DNA from: Synergistota bacterium
Lineage (GTDB): Bacteria > Synergistota > GBS-1
Length of the DNA: 64,000 nucleotides
Reading direction: 5' to 3'
NCBI GenBank assembly: GCA_025060595.1
Contig: JANXBX010000003.1
Location: 90,933 to 154,932, forward strand
Under the pieces are notes generated by a model, which had not been told where the DNA came from, searched no databases, and was given only the letters and a program-made list of their open reading frames with translations. The position numbers were made by a program, and so were the translations under genes. The first letter of the stretch is position 1. Every line of letters begins with the position of its first letter. Of the stretch, positions 44,060 to 54,847 are shown in pieces.

Positions 44060-46178
44060 TTATTAAATCACCAGCTTCAGCAAATCTTCTTTTAACCATT
44101 AACCTTAAAATAGGATACTCTTTAAGGTCAGGGGATTCTTTAACCAATGAAAATGCTTCATTTCTTGCTATTGAAAGAAGATCATAGTCCCTTAATATAT
44201 CTGCAACTTTAAAATCGGTAACCCCGTGCTGTCTTACACCACATAATTCTCCAGGCCCTCTCAGTTTTAAATCCTCTTCTGCTATCTTAAAACCGTCTGT
44301 CGTAGAAACTATAACTGACAGCCTCTTTCTAGCTTCTTCTGTTTTGGGATCCGCCAAAAGAATGCAATAAGATCGTTTATGACCTCTTCCTACTCTTCCT
44401 CTAAGCTGATGAATCTGAGACAAACCGAACCTATCGGCATTCTCTATAACCATAACGGTAGCATTAGGAACATCTATACCAACTTCTACTACAGGAGTAG
44501 CAACAAGAACTTCTATCTTACCTGCCTTAAAGGCCTTCATAACACTTTCTTTTTCTTCGATCTTCATTCTTCCGTGAAGAAGCCCAAGCTTTTCGTCTTT
44601 TAGAAAAGTAGCTTTAAGCTCTTCAAATAGCTTTGTTGCAGCCTCAGCCTCAAGAACATCCGACTCCTCAATTAATGGACATATAACATAGGCTTGCTCC
44701 CCTTGAGAAACTCTATTTTTCACAAACTCATATACCTTCTCTCTCCTTTTACTTGTAACCCAATAGGTCATAACGGGTTCTCTGCCAGGTGGCATCTCAT
44801 CTATAACTGAAACGTCAAGATCACCATATATAGTTAGACTAAGGGTTCTAGGTATAGGAGTAGCAGTCATAACAAGAACGTGAGGAGAATTGCCCTTTTT
44901 AAGAAGTGCAGCCCTTTGCATAACACCAAACCTATGCTGTTCATCTATAATAACTAATCCAAGGTTCTTAAACTCCACCCCTTCCTGAATAAGCGCATGA
45001 GTACCAACGACTACTTTAGTTTCTCCATTAGATAACTCTTCAAGAATACGCTTTTTTGTTCTATCCTTCAAGCTACCGATTAGTAAACCTATCTTGACTC
45101 CTAATGGGGTAAGATATTGGTCCAATACCCAAAAGTGTTGTTCAGCTAAAACTTCAGTTGGAGCCATCAATACAGCTTGATATCCGTTCTCTACCGCAAG
45201 GAGCATAGATGCTATCGCAATAACAGTTTTTCCAGATCCAACATCTCCCTGCAGAAGCCTGTTCATGGGCTTACCGCTTGATAAATCTGACTGAATCTCC
45301 CTCCATGCCCTTTTCTGAGCATTGGTCAAGGTAAAGGGAAGCCTATTCCAAAACTCCCTTAAAAGATCTCCTCTTACCTTAAATATAGGAGCACTCTCAA
45401 TCTTTCTATCCCTCATTTTTAAAGCTAAAAACAGCTGAAGTAAGAAAAGTTCATCAAAAGCCAGTCTATCCCTAGCCTTCAAAGCCAACTCTAACGAAGA
45501 CGGAAAATGAACCTCTTTCAAAGCAGAGGTTAAAGGCATAAGCGAGTTTCTTTCCAAGATGTCTTGCGGAATTATCTCGGGGATCTCTGGAATCAGAAGC
45601 TCAAGAGCCGTTTCTACTGCAGATCTTAAGATCTTCTGGGTCAAGTTCCCTGCAAGAGGATAAATAGGTAGAATCTTCCCAACACTAAGTTCCCCTACAT
45701 CCTCAATCGGCTCAAACTCTGGATCTTGAATCTGTATCTCCCCATACTTGCTCACAACCTTTCCATAAAATAAAAACTCCTTTCCCAGAGAAAGGAGTTT
45801 TTTCACGTAGTCCTTATTAAACCAAACAGCATAAGCCTTTTTTCTTGTTCCATCGGAAATAAGAGCCTTTATAACCTTAAAATTCCTCCTAACTGATACT
45901 TCCTCAACTCCAAGAACCTTCGCTTTAACCAGATTAAGGTCACCAAAAATCACTTCCTTTAGAGAACGAACTTCTCTCCTATCCTCATATCGGCGAGGAA
46001 GAAGATAAATAAGATCTTCAAGGGTTCTGACATTGAGCTTCTCAAAATCTAAAGCTCTTTTTGGACCGATACCCTTAATGTACCTTATCTCCTGTCCAAA
46101 GAGCTCTAGAAACCTCATATTCGCTAAACCTTCTATTTCTATAATCCTATCTTTAAGGTTACCTCTCCAGTTATTCAA
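44049..46178 (-). CDS. recG: ATP-dependent DNA helicase RecG
   Basis: RecG reverses stalled replication forks. The 709 aa comprise the N-terminal wedge/OB domain (LLPRRYEDRREVRSL, about residues 60-160) and a superfamily 2 helicase: GDVGSGKTVIA, APTEVLAEQHF, DEQHRFGVMQR (DEQH box), MTATPIPRTLSLT, LLHGRM, and GRVGRGHKRSYC. The start is uncertain: TTG 46178 has a weak site, whereas ATG 46118 has GAAGG about 10 bases upstream and would give 689 aa. Confidence 0.97.
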   Translation of the reverse strand: MNNWRGNLKDRIIEIEGLANMRFLELFGQEIRYIKGIGPKRALDFEKLNVRTLEDLIYLLPRRYEDRREVRSLKEVIFGDLNLVKAKVLGVEEVSVRRNFKVIKALISDGTRKKAYAVWFNKDYVKKLLSLGKEFLFYGKVVSKYGEIQIQDPEFEPIEDVGELSVGKILPIYPLAGNLTQKILRSAVETALELLIPEIPEIIPQDILERNSLMPLTSALKEVHFPSSLELALKARDRLAFDELFLLQLFLALKMRDRKIESAPIFKVRGDLLREFWNRLPFTLTNAQKRAWREIQSDLSSGKPMNRLLQGDVGSGKTVIAIASMLLAVENGYQAVLMAPTEVLAEQHFWVLDQYLTPLGVKIGLLIGSLKDRTKKRILEELSNGETKVVVGTHALIQEGVEFKNLGLVIIDEQHRFGVMQRAALLKKGNSPHVLVMTATPIPRTLSLTIYGDLDVSVIDEMPPGREPVMTYWVTSKRREKVYEFVKNRVSQGEQAYVICPLIEESDVLEAEAATKLFEELKATFLKDEKLGLLHGRMKIEEKESVMKAFKAGKIEVLVATPVVEVGIDVPNATVMVIENADRFGLSQIHQLRGRVGRGHKRSYCILLADPKTEEARKRLSVIVSTTDGFKIAEEDLKLRGPGELCGVRQHGVTDFKVADILRDYDLLSIARNEAFSLVKESPDLKEYPILRLMVKRRFAEAGDLINVS

Positions 46179-46223
46179 GCGATCTTCACTTTTAAGCTTG
46201 AAGATTGCACAAAAGCCCTAACC

Positions 46224-46757
46224 TCAAGAGCTTCCTCTCGAAAGCCCGCTACTTTCCCTTTCCTCACCCCAGTTTGAACCTTGAGCTTTAATTTCAAGTC
46301 TCTGCTCCTTCTCTAGCTCTTTTCCAAGAAGTCCCCAGAAAGTAGAAATAAGGGCTTTCATCTCTAAAAGGAATCTCTCCTTTTCCTTCTGAAGCTCCTT
46401 TATCCTTCTTTCTACCTCTTGAAGCTTAGCTAATGCTCCATCTATTATCCTCTGCGCCTCAAGTTTAGCTTCTTTAATTATTATTTCCGCCTCTCTTTCA
46501 GCATTTAAACGCCTTTCTTCAGCAGCCTTTTGAGCTAAAAGAAGAGCCTCCTGCATGGAGGATTCCATCTTCCTATATTCGCTTATTTTATTCTCGAGCT
46601 CTTTTATCCTGTCTTTCAGCTCCGCGTTCTCCCTAAATAAGGCACTATAATCTTCAACTATTAAGTCAAGAAACTCATCTACCTCCTCTTCCCTATACCC
46701 TCTAAAAGCCCTGCTAAATTCCTTGTTCTGAATGTCCAGAGGTGTCAACTTCGCCAA
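46224..46757 (-). CDS. divIVA: DivIVA domain cell-division/polarity protein
   Basis: This 177-aa protein starts with the DivIVA lipid-binding motif KLTPLDIQNKEFSRAFRGYREEEVDEFLDLIVEDY (about residues 3-37), then a long coiled coil rich in E, K and R (about 40-150). DivIVA proteins sense membrane curvature and recruit division or polar proteins. The tail is serine-rich. The start overlaps sepF by 44 bases. Sequence order yggS-sepF-divIVA matches many Gram-positive-type division clusters. Confidence 0.93.
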   Translation of the reverse strand: MAKLTPLDIQNKEFSRAFRGYREEEVDEFLDLIVEDYSALFRENAELKDRIKELENKISEYRKMESSMQEALLLAQKAAEERRLNAEREAEIIIKEAKLEAQRIIDGALAKLQEVERRIKELQKEKERFLLEMKALISTFWGLLGKELEKEQRLEIKAQGSNWGEERESSGLSRGSS

Positions 46758-47142
46758 GCCTTACACCTCCTCTTGGAAAGGGCTGTTCAAAAACTTCAAA
46801 CCCTGGTGGAACAAGTAAAAAAACGTTTTCTCCGAGAGATTTCATAACACCTCTTATAGCAAAGACAACCCCATACACGAAGTGAAGCATTTGCTTAGCG
46901 TCGTCCTTCTCAAGAAGAGAAAGATCCATAATAACAAGCCATCCTTTTTTAAGGGCATTTGCCATCTCCTTAGCATCGCTTCCATTTCTTGGAGTCCATA
47001 TTTGGACTACCTTCTTTCCTCCAGAGGAAGCTGAAATCTTGCTTTCCCGCTCTTCCCAAGCAGGTAGCTTCGATTGAGGCTCCTCCTTTGTTTCTTCCTC
47101 GACAAAACCTATAAAGCCCATAACCTTATCCCAAAACCCCAT
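46714..47142 (-). CDS. sepF: Cell division protein SepF
   Basis: SepF anchors FtsZ to the membrane. The 142 aa have a short N-terminal amphipathic region (MGFWDKVMGFIGF), an acidic linker, and the core domain KKVVQIWTPRNGSDAKEMANALKKGWLVIMDLSLLEKDDAKQMLHFVYGVVFAI. ATG 47142 is chosen because AAGGAGTG lies 7 bases upstream. It lies directly after yggS and overlaps divIVA. Confidence 0.95.
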   Translation of the reverse strand: MGFWDKVMGFIGFVEEETKEEPQSKLPAWEERESKISASSGGKKVVQIWTPRNGSDAKEMANALKKGWLVIMDLSLLEKDDAKQMLHFVYGVVFAIRGVMKSLGENVFLLVPPGFEVFEQPFPRGGVRLGEVDTSGHSEQGI

Positions 47143-47143
47143 A

Positions 47144-47839
47144 TCAATCACTCCTTGGACCAAATATAGCCCTCCCAATCCTAACCATGTTTGATCCCTC
47201 TTCTATAGCTATTTCGAAGTCATCGGTCATACCCATCGAGAGATACTCCCAATTAAGAGATGGAAACTCTTGCCTTACTTTATCAAAAAGCTCCTTCATT
47301 TTCCTAAATGACTTTCTAATCTTTTCCCTATCTTCGGTTAACGGACCTATAGTCATAAGGCCTCTAACATCAATAGATCCAAAACTACTTAAACTATTTA
47401 TAAATTCAAGAAGCTCCTCAGGTTTAACACCATGCTTAGTAGGCTCACCAGAAATATTAACCTCAACTAAGACTTTGACCTTACCTATGCCCATTCTTTT
47501 CGCTTCCTTATCTATCTCCTCTGCTAAAGACAAACGATCAAGCGACTGAATGAAATCAAATATTTTTAAAGCCTTCTTAACCTTGTTTCTCTGTAAATAA
47601 CCAACCATGTGCCATTTTATGTCAAGATCCTTCAAAGCCTCATATTTCTCCAAAGCCTCTTGAACCTTATTCTCCCCCACTAAGCGAATTCCAGCAAAGA
47701 ATGCTTCTCGTACCGCCTCCGGAGGAAACGTTTTACTAACAGCTACAAGTTTGACTTCTTCATAAGACCTTCCAACCCTTTCACATACCCTATTTATTCT
47801 TTCTAAAACGCTTTCAACTCTGCTTTTCACATCTACCAT
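47144..47839 (-). CDS. yggS: YggS family pyridoxal phosphate homeostasis protein
   Basis: This PLP-binding protein of 231 aa shows VKLVAVSKTFPPEAV with the PLP lysine (about residue 36), GENKVQEALEKYE, WHMVGYLQRNKVKKAL, VNISGEPTKHGVKP, SMGMTDDFEIAIEEGSNMVRIGRAIFG. It controls free PLP levels and has no known enzymatic turnover. It overlaps the end of the HlyD-like gene by 7 bases and is followed by sepF after one base. Confidence 0.96.
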   Translation of the reverse strand: MVDVKSRVESVLERINRVCERVGRSYEEVKLVAVSKTFPPEAVREAFFAGIRLVGENKVQEALEKYEALKDLDIKWHMVGYLQRNKVKKALKIFDFIQSLDRLSLAEEIDKEAKRMGIGKVKVLVEVNISGEPTKHGVKPEELLEFINSLSSFGSIDVRGLMTIGPLTEDREKIRKSFRKMKELFDKVRQEFPSLNWEYLSMGMTDDFEIAIEEGSNMVRIGRAIFGPRSD

Positions 47840-48720
47840 CTTACAAAAGCCCCTTCACTTACCTTATCAGGTTCAACAACTATTCTATCACCGTCTTTTA
47901 AATCCGAAGTTATAGCCAAAGCTGAGCTAAGCTCCTTAAACTTTATTTCTTTAAAGAAAACCCTCCCTCCCTTAACCATATAAACTCCACTCTTACCATC
48001 TTTAATTATTATAGCATTGATAGGTATTACAGCCCCCGTAAGCTTCCTCTTGATAAGTCTAACATCAACACTCCTTAGTCTTACAAGCTCGTCCCAGCCT
48101 ACTAAAGATAAAATAACAAAAAGATCACCCTCCACAACCTTTATATCTACAAGCTTACTTAATACCTCTCTCTTAAAAGAAGGAAAAACCAAAGAAATCT
48201 TCCTTTTCTCTAACCACCTAGCATCAAAATCTTCTTTCTTAACTCTCAAAAAAAGATTTATAAATAAGTTATCCCTGATTTCCCCTATAGGAGAGCCCGC
48301 TTTGACAATTGAGCCATCTTCGATTAACCTTATCTTCCCAGAAGGTATATTTATAATCCCTCTCTCCCAAGCATCTTCGAGCTTCCATATACCAGAAAGA
48401 TCATCAACTCCATAGAGTAGGATGCCGCTTTCTCCAGCCAAAACATCCCTATCACCAACTTTAGCAACAATAGAGCCCTTTTTAACCCTCTCTCCATCCT
48501 TTTTTAGCCACGTTACCTTCCCAGAAGAAGGGGAAACCAAGAGAGATCCCTCACAAAAAACAAAAGCTTTAGCCTCTATAAATTCTTCCATCTTCTCAAG
48601 CTTAACACTTAGAGTCGAAATCTTAGGAGGTTGAGAGGCGCTCTCTACCCTAAAATAAAAAATACAAGCTGATATCACAATTATTACTGAAAATAGAATT
48701 ACTATTACTTTCCTCATCAC
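47833..48720 (-). CDS. Membrane-anchored HlyD-like (membrane-fusion-type) protein
   Basis: This 295-aa protein has one N-terminal membrane anchor (about residues 3-20), then a barrel-sandwich/lipoyl-like region with EGSLLVSPSSGKVTWLKKDGERVKKGSIVAKVG, and a beta-rich C-terminal segment with AVIPINAIIIKDGKSGVYMVKGGRVFFKEI, the pattern of HlyD/macrolide-export-type adaptor proteins. No transporter genes are adjacent; instead it lies between frr and yggS-sepF-divIVA, so it may act at the cell envelope in division. No clear ribosome site is seen. Confidence 0.75.
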   Translation of the reverse strand: MMRKVIVILFSVIIVISACIFYFRVESASQPPKISTLSVKLEKMEEFIEAKAFVFCEGSLLVSPSSGKVTWLKKDGERVKKGSIVAKVGDRDVLAGESGILLYGVDDLSGIWKLEDAWERGIINIPSGKIRLIEDGSIVKAGSPIGEIRDNLFINLFLRVKKEDFDARWLEKRKISLVFPSFKREVLSKLVDIKVVEGDLFVILSLVGWDELVRLRSVDVRLIKRKLTGAVIPINAIIIKDGKSGVYMVKGGRVFFKEIKFKELSSALAITSDLKDGDRIVVEPDKVSEGAFVRW

Positions 48721-48728
48721 TAAAGGGC

Positions 48729-48752
48729 AAGGAAGAGCTAATTAGCTCTTCC

Positions 48753-48754
<2 letters not shown>
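48729..48754. terminator. 26-base palindrome at the end of frr
   Basis: A perfect palindrome with 13-base arms (48729-48741, 48742-48754; core GGAAGAGC/GCTCTTCC) includes part of the frr stop codon (48755-48753). On the minus strand it is followed by GCCCTTTAG, so there is only a short U tract. It probably marks the end of the rpsB-tsf-pyrH-frr transcript, with possible readthrough. Confidence 0.65.
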
Positions 48755-50634
<1,880 letters not shown>

Positions 50635-50636
50635 AA

Positions 50637-51485
50637 CTACATCTCCCCCTTACGACGACGTTTCTTTATTTCCTCTTCTTCATCAAAATCCTCTTCAAGT
50701 TCATCAAAAACATCTCCATACTTCTCCAAAAGCTCCTCTCTCATGGTCATATCCTCTTCCTCAGCCGCAACCTCTTCACCTTCTTGTACTCCTCTTATCT
50801 GTACCCCTTGTTTACCTTCCAAGACAGCATCAGCTATGATACTTGTTATTAACTTTATAGATCTTATAGCATCATCATTACCCGGAATAGGATAATCAAC
50901 AGGATCTGGATCACAGTTAGTATCAACTATAGCAACTACAGGTATTTCAAGTCTATTAGCTTCGGTAACAGCGATTTTTTCTTTCCTTGGATCTACGACA
51001 AAAAGAACATCAGGAAGATCGGTCATTTCCTTAATGCCACCGAGATACCTTCCAAGCTTACTCTTTTCTCTTTCAAGTCTCACTACTTCCTTTTTAGGTA
51101 AAACCTCAAACATTCCTTCCTTTTCCATCTCCTCAAGCTCCTTAAGCCTTTCAATCCTCTTTCTTATGGTCTTAAAATTCGTCAAAAGTCCACCAAGCCA
51201 CCTCTGGTTAACATAAAACATCTCGCACCTTTCAGCCTCGCTCTTGACCACGTCTTGTGCCTGACGTTTCGTACCAACGAAAAGAACAGTCCCACCATTC
51301 ATAACTCTCTCCTTGACAAAGTTATAAGCCTCTTCAATCTTCTTTAAGGTCTTTTGAAGATCGATGATGTAAATACCGTTTCTCTCTGTAAAAATGTACT
51401 CCTTCATTTTAGGATTCCAGCGTTTAGTTTGGTGTCCGAAATGTACACCAGCCTCAAGAAGCTGTTTCATACTAACTATAGCCAC
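50637..51485 (-). CDS. rpsB: 30S ribosomal protein S2
   Basis: S2 (282 aa) shows [64 protein letters not shown] and the end of the core at [12 protein letters not shown]. The C-terminal ~50 residues are a lineage-specific acidic extension ending in a basic cluster (KKRRRKGEM). The start is GTG 51485 with GGAGGG 7-8 bases upstream. It is preceded by a structured leader and heads rpsB-tsf-pyrH-frr. Confidence 0.98.
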   Translation of the reverse strand: MAIVSMKQLLEAGVHFGHQTKRWNPKMKEYIFTERNGIYIIDLQKTLKKIEEAYNFVKERVMNGGTVLFVGTKRQAQDVVKSEAERCEMFYVNQRWLGGLLTNFKTIRKRIERLKELEEMEKEGMFEVLPKKEVVRLEREKSKLGRYLGGIKEMTDLPDVLFVVDPRKEKIAVTEANRLEIPVVAIVDTNCDPDPVDYPIPGNDDAIRSIKLITSIIADAVLEGKQGVQIRGVQEGEEVAAEEEDMTMREELLEKYGDVFDELEEDFDEEEEIKKRRRKGEM

Positions 51486-51598
51486 GCAAACATCCCTCCT
51501 TAAAATTTTGGTTTTATACCCTCCATGTCCATCTTCAAGAAGAGGAACCCCTTCTTAGGCACCGCCCCTTCTCTCCGGACATGTGTGATTTACAAGCT
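51486..51598 (-). promoter_or_regulatory. Structured 5' leader of rpsB (candidate S2 autoregulatory RNA)
   Basis: The leader of about 113 bases has an outer pairing CATGTCC/GGACATG (51583-51577 with 51530-51524) enclosing an inner hairpin AAGAAGGGG/CCTCTTCTT around 51536-51555. Ribosomal protein leaders often bind the product to shut off their own translation. No match to a named leader class was made. Confidence 0.5.
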
Positions 51599-51604
51599 CT
51601 TTGA

Positions 51605-51633
51605 AGTATATCATAAACTCTCAAGAAAAGCAA
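51605..51633 (-). promoter_or_regulatory. rpsB promoter within the end of the hldD remnant
   Basis: On the minus strand TTGCTT (51633-51628), 17-base spacer, TGA then TATACT (51610-51605), an extended -10. The -35 and spacer lie inside the last codons and stop of the hldD remnant, so rpsB has its own start after the heptose genes. Confidence 0.6.
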
Positions 51634-52201
51634 AATACTCACGGATGCCCTCCTCCAAAGAGGCAAAAGCCTCGCTGTACCCTGCCTCCTCCCTGAGAAG
51701 GGTTAAATCTGCTTGAGTATAACCTTGATATCTTCCAACTAGCTCATCAGGAAAGGGAATATATTCGTAGCTTCCTTTACCGTTTAGCTGAATTAATATT
51801 CTAACCACATCATTAAAGCTCCTTGAAACCCCTGTTCCACAGTTAAATATACCTGAAATTTCCCTTTCAAAAAGAAATAGGTTTACTTTTACTACATCTT
51901 TAACATATACGAAATCCCTTCTTTGTTCTCCAGCCCTATATCCGCCACCTTCTCCAAAAAGCCTTATAACGCCCTTTTCCTTAAGCTGCTTATAAAACTG
52001 ATAAATTACCGAAGCCATCTTCCCCTTATGAAACTCATTAGGCCCATAAACATTAAAGTATCTTAAGCCGGTTACCTGCAAAGTTACCCCTTTTTGGTAA
52101 ATTTTTCTAACATAACGATCAAACATGTATTTCGAAAAACCATTCAGCCCCTTAATGAGATTACTACCTATAAAACCCGCTCCTCCAGTTACAACTATCA
52201 T
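51611..52201 (-). pseudogene. hldD: ADP-glyceromanno-heptose 6-epimerase with an internal in-frame deletion
   Basis: The frame of 196 aa is an HldD with its middle missing. The N-terminal VVTGGAGFIGSNLIKGLN matches family residues 1-20, then the reading jumps to FSKYMFDRYVRK, which aligns near residue 141. The C-terminal half (RYFNVYGPNEFHKG, RRDFVYVKDVVKVNLFLFE, GIFNCGTGVSRSFNDVV, GRYQGYTQADLT) is intact. About 120 residues are lost, including most of the Rossmann fold, the catalytic serine, and the tyrosine of Y-x3-K (the lysine remains after NGFS). The open frame is maintained. Such a product should not epimerise ADP-heptose. Confidence 0.8.
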
Positions 52202-53637
52202 TATTTTTTTCCCTCCAATATCTTTCTCACGAGGGAGGTAGTAGAATACCCCTTAAATAGCGGAACTATATGAACCTCACGAGCATATTCCCTACCAACC
52301 ACTTCTTCTACTTTGTAATCTCCACCCTTAACAAGAACATCAGGTCTAATAAGACTGATAAGCTTCTCCGGTGTATCCTCATCGAAGATAACCACACAAT
52401 CAACGAATTCCAAAGCAGCAAGCATCCTTGCCCTGTCCTCCTGAGGAACTAAAGGCCGTCCTTCTCCCTTAAGTCTCCTAACCGATGAATCAGAGTTAAG
52501 CCCCACTATAAGTTTATCTCCTCTCTTTTTTGCTTCCTCAAGAGAATATATATGTCCAACGTGAAGAAGATCAAAACAACCATTAGTAAAGACTATCTTA
52601 AAGCCGTCCCTTTTCCATCTCCTTACAAGTTCTATAGTTTCGTCAAAGCTCTTTATCTTAGATTCAATACTAAGTTTAAAGCTTGAATTTCTCAAAGCCT
52701 CCTCAAGCTCCGATAGGGTTATGGGGGCAGTTCCAATCTTACCTACAACCACGCCAGCCGCAATGTTAGATAGCCTAGCAGAATCAACTAAATCTCTTCC
52801 AGTTGCAATACAAGCCGCTAATGTAGCTACAACCGTATCTCCAGCTCCAGAAACATCAAAAACCTCCCTAGCCTTCGTAGGTATGTGATGTATGTTTCCA
52901 CTTTCAAATAGAGTCATTCCCTTTTCAGAACGGGTAACCAAAAGATTCTCAAGCTTATATTTATATAAAACTTCAAACCCCGCTTTTTCTATATCCTTAT
53001 CAACGTTAGGAACGCCCTTACCATATACCTCACCTAATTCCTTTACATTAGGGGTAACTATAAATGCACCCTCATACTTTTTCCAATCCGGCCCTTTAGG
53101 ATCCACTATAACAGGAATTCCAAACCTCTTCGATTCCTCTATAACAAAGCGACATAAGCTAGTTGTGCAAAAGCCTTTACCATAATCAGATATCACAACA
53201 CACTTTGAATCCCTTATTTCTTCAAGAAACCAATCCAAAACTATTTCTTCTTCCGCTCTTTTAAGAGGGGAAACCTCTTCAAAATCAACCCTAACCACTT
53301 GCTGCCTACCACCTAAAATTCTCACCTTAGTTATAGTAGGACAGCTTCTAAGAATCAAACCTGAAACGTCTATACCCTTATCAAGGAGTGCCTTCTTAAG
53401 AAGCTCTCCAGAAGAGTCTTCCCCTAAAGCTCCAGCAAGAAAAACCTTGCATCCTAAATTAACTAAGTTAACTGCAACATTCCCTGCCCCACCTGGAGAA
53501 ACTTTCTCCTCACAAACCCTAACCACAGGAACGGGAGCCTCCGGGGAAATCCTATTAACTTCACCATAGTAATACCTATCAAGCATAACATCACCGATAA
53601 CGAGAATTTTGGCAACAAAAGGGGATAAACTATCCAT
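52201..53637 (-). CDS. hldE: Bifunctional D-glycero-beta-D-manno-heptose-7-phosphate kinase / heptose-1-phosphate adenylyltransferase
   Basis: HldE makes ADP-D-glycero-beta-D-manno-heptose. The N-terminal ribokinase-type domain has VIGDVMLDRYYYG, SPEAPVPVVRV, GGAGNVAVNL and FDVSGAGDTVVATLAACIA; the C-terminal nucleotidyltransferase has FTNGCFDLLHVGHIYSLEEAKKRGD and VLVKGGDYKVEE. The 478-aa total is typical. The ATG at 53637 overlaps the gmhA stop; a longer N-terminus from GTG 53661 is possible but unlike the family. The bacterium thus appears to have a heptose-containing outer surface, or at least the precursor. Confidence 0.95.
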   Translation of the reverse strand: MDSLSPFVAKILVIGDVMLDRYYYGEVNRISPEAPVPVVRVCEEKVSPGGAGNVAVNLVNLGCKVFLAGALGEDSSGELLKKALLDKGIDVSGLILRSCPTITKVRILGGRQQVVRVDFEEVSPLKRAEEEIVLDWFLEEIRDSKCVVISDYGKGFCTTSLCRFVIEESKRFGIPVIVDPKGPDWKKYEGAFIVTPNVKELGEVYGKGVPNVDKDIEKAGFEVLYKYKLENLLVTRSEKGMTLFESGNIHHIPTKAREVFDVSGAGDTVVATLAACIATGRDLVDSARLSNIAAGVVVGKIGTAPITLSELEEALRNSSFKLSIESKIKSFDETIELVRRWKRDGFKIVFTNGCFDLLHVGHIYSLEEAKKRGDKLIVGLNSDSSVRRLKGEGRPLVPQEDRARMLAALEFVDCVVIFDEDTPEKLISLIRPDVLVKGGDYKVEEVVGREYAREVHIVPLFKGYSTTSLVRKILEGKK

Positions 53638-54187
53638 AGAGGGCTTTTTCAACCTCCTCACAAACCAGATGACCTATCAAAATATGGACCTCTTGAATCC
53701 GAGGAGTAGAGTTTGAAGGAACAACTATAGCAACATCGCAAAGCTCCCTTAACTTGCCTCCTCCCTTTCCCAAAAGACCAACTACTCTTACATTCTTATT
53801 CTTAGCACCTAAAACAGCTTTTACCACGTTCGGACTTTCACCGGAAGTGGATATAGCAACAAGCAAATCACCCTCTCTTAGTAATGCGTCAACCTGCCTT
53901 AAGAAAATGTGTTCAAACCCATAATCATTCCCCACAGCAGTTAGTATGGATGTATCCGTCGTCAAGGCCACGGCTGGAAGAGGAGCTCTGTCTTTAGCAA
54001 ACCTACCAACAAACTCCGCAGCTAAATGTTGACTATCAGCAGCACTACCGCCGTTTCCCATAAAGGCAATTTTTCCTCCATTTTTTAGAGTTTTTATAGC
54101 AAGCTCGATAAAAGCCTTTATTTCTTGTTCACATACTCTTAATGTCTCTCTAACTACAGATATATGTTCCTCAAAGGACTCCTTCAT
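53630..54187 (-). CDS. gmhA: Sedoheptulose-7-phosphate isomerase
   Basis: GmhA converts sedoheptulose 7-phosphate to heptose 7-phosphate, the first committed step to ADP-heptose. It has 185 aa and SIS-domain features: FMGNGGSAADSQHLAAEFVGRF, ALTTDTSILTAVGNDYGFEHIFLRQ, STSGESPNVVKAV and a C-terminal IQEVHILIGHLVCEEVE. The start at ATG 54187 has AAGGTG 8 bases upstream. It overlaps hldE. Confidence 0.95.
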   Translation of the reverse strand: MKESFEEHISVVRETLRVCEQEIKAFIELAIKTLKNGGKIAFMGNGGSAADSQHLAAEFVGRFAKDRAPLPAVALTTDTSILTAVGNDYGFEHIFLRQVDALLREGDLLVAISTSGESPNVVKAVLGAKNKNVRVVGLLGKGGGKLRELCDVAIVVPSNSTPRIQEVHILIGHLVCEEVEKALYG

Positions 54188-54226
54188 CAAATTGTCACCT
54201 TATCTAATTTTAACATAATTATGAAG

Positions 54227-54796
54227 TCATTTCCTTTTAGGCCCAAAGAGCTTCCTAAGAAAATCTAGCAATTTTGCATCTCCATACCTTGATATAGGAA
54301 CCACCTTTTTAGCCTCCCTAACGTCTTCGATAGTATAGAAAGACTGAGGACTATACTGATAAACTATACTAAGAAAGCGCTCGATCCTCTTCCTTTCAAC
54401 AACGGCAAATATAATCACAATAGGACCTTCCCTTCCCTGAGCATCAACCGTAGTCACGATAAACCCCTCGTCTCTCAAAGCCTTAATCAATGTCTCAGGC
54501 TCTTGTCGTGTTATAACCCTTATAACCACGTTTCCAAGGGCAAGCTTAGCCTCAAGAACCAAACCGACGTAGTTACCACAAGCGAACCCACCAGCAAAGG
54601 CCACATAATATATAGGGCTTGCCAGATGCTTTATTATCTGAGCAGTCACAATTATCCAAAGCAAGGATTCAAAAAAACCTATTAAGCTCGCCTCTAAACG
54701 ACGTCCTCGCGCTAAAAGAACTATACGAACTGTACCCAAGCTAACATCGCATATTCTCGCTAAGAATATCAAAAGCGCTCCTTCTATTAAACCCAT
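54227..54796 (-). CDS. DUF2179 (UPF0316/YebE-like) membrane protein
   Basis: This is a membrane protein of about 189 aa with three N-terminal hydrophobic helices (first with LEARICD-like LIFLARICDVSLGTVRIVLLARG), EASLIGFFESLLWIIVTAQIIKH, and a C-terminal cytoplasmic DUF2179 domain (NVVIRVITRQEPETLIKALRDEGFIVTTVDAQGREG). The family function is unknown. The start is uncertain among ATG 54796, ATG 54808 and a longer TTG 54847. A promoter-like TTGATT-N17-TATCAT just upstream favours the shorter starts, and none has a strong ribosome site. Confidence 0.8.
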   Translation of the reverse strand: MGLIEGALLIFLARICDVSLGTVRIVLLARGRRLEASLIGFFESLLWIIVTAQIIKHLASPIYYVAFAGGFACGNYVGLVLEAKLALGNVVIRVITRQEPETLIKALRDEGFIVTTVDAQGREGPIVIIFAVVERKRIERFLSIVYQYSPQSFYTIEDVREAKKVVPISRYGDAKLLDFLRKLFGPKRK

Positions 54797-54818
54797 TGCC
54801 TCTATCATAACGGCCGTC

Positions 54819-54847
54819 ATGATAGCATAAAAATTGACATAAATCAA
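54819..54847 (-). promoter_or_regulatory. Promoter for the DUF2179 gene
   Basis: Minus-strand TTGATT (54847-54842), 17 bases, TATCAT (54824-54819). It lies immediately after the flagellin terminator stem, so this gene is likely expressed separately from flagellin. Confidence 0.5.

Noticed and set aside
51611-52201. Two frameshifted halves of hldD
   Set aside because: The reading frame is continuous and both parts are in the same frame, so a clean internal deletion fits better than a frameshift.
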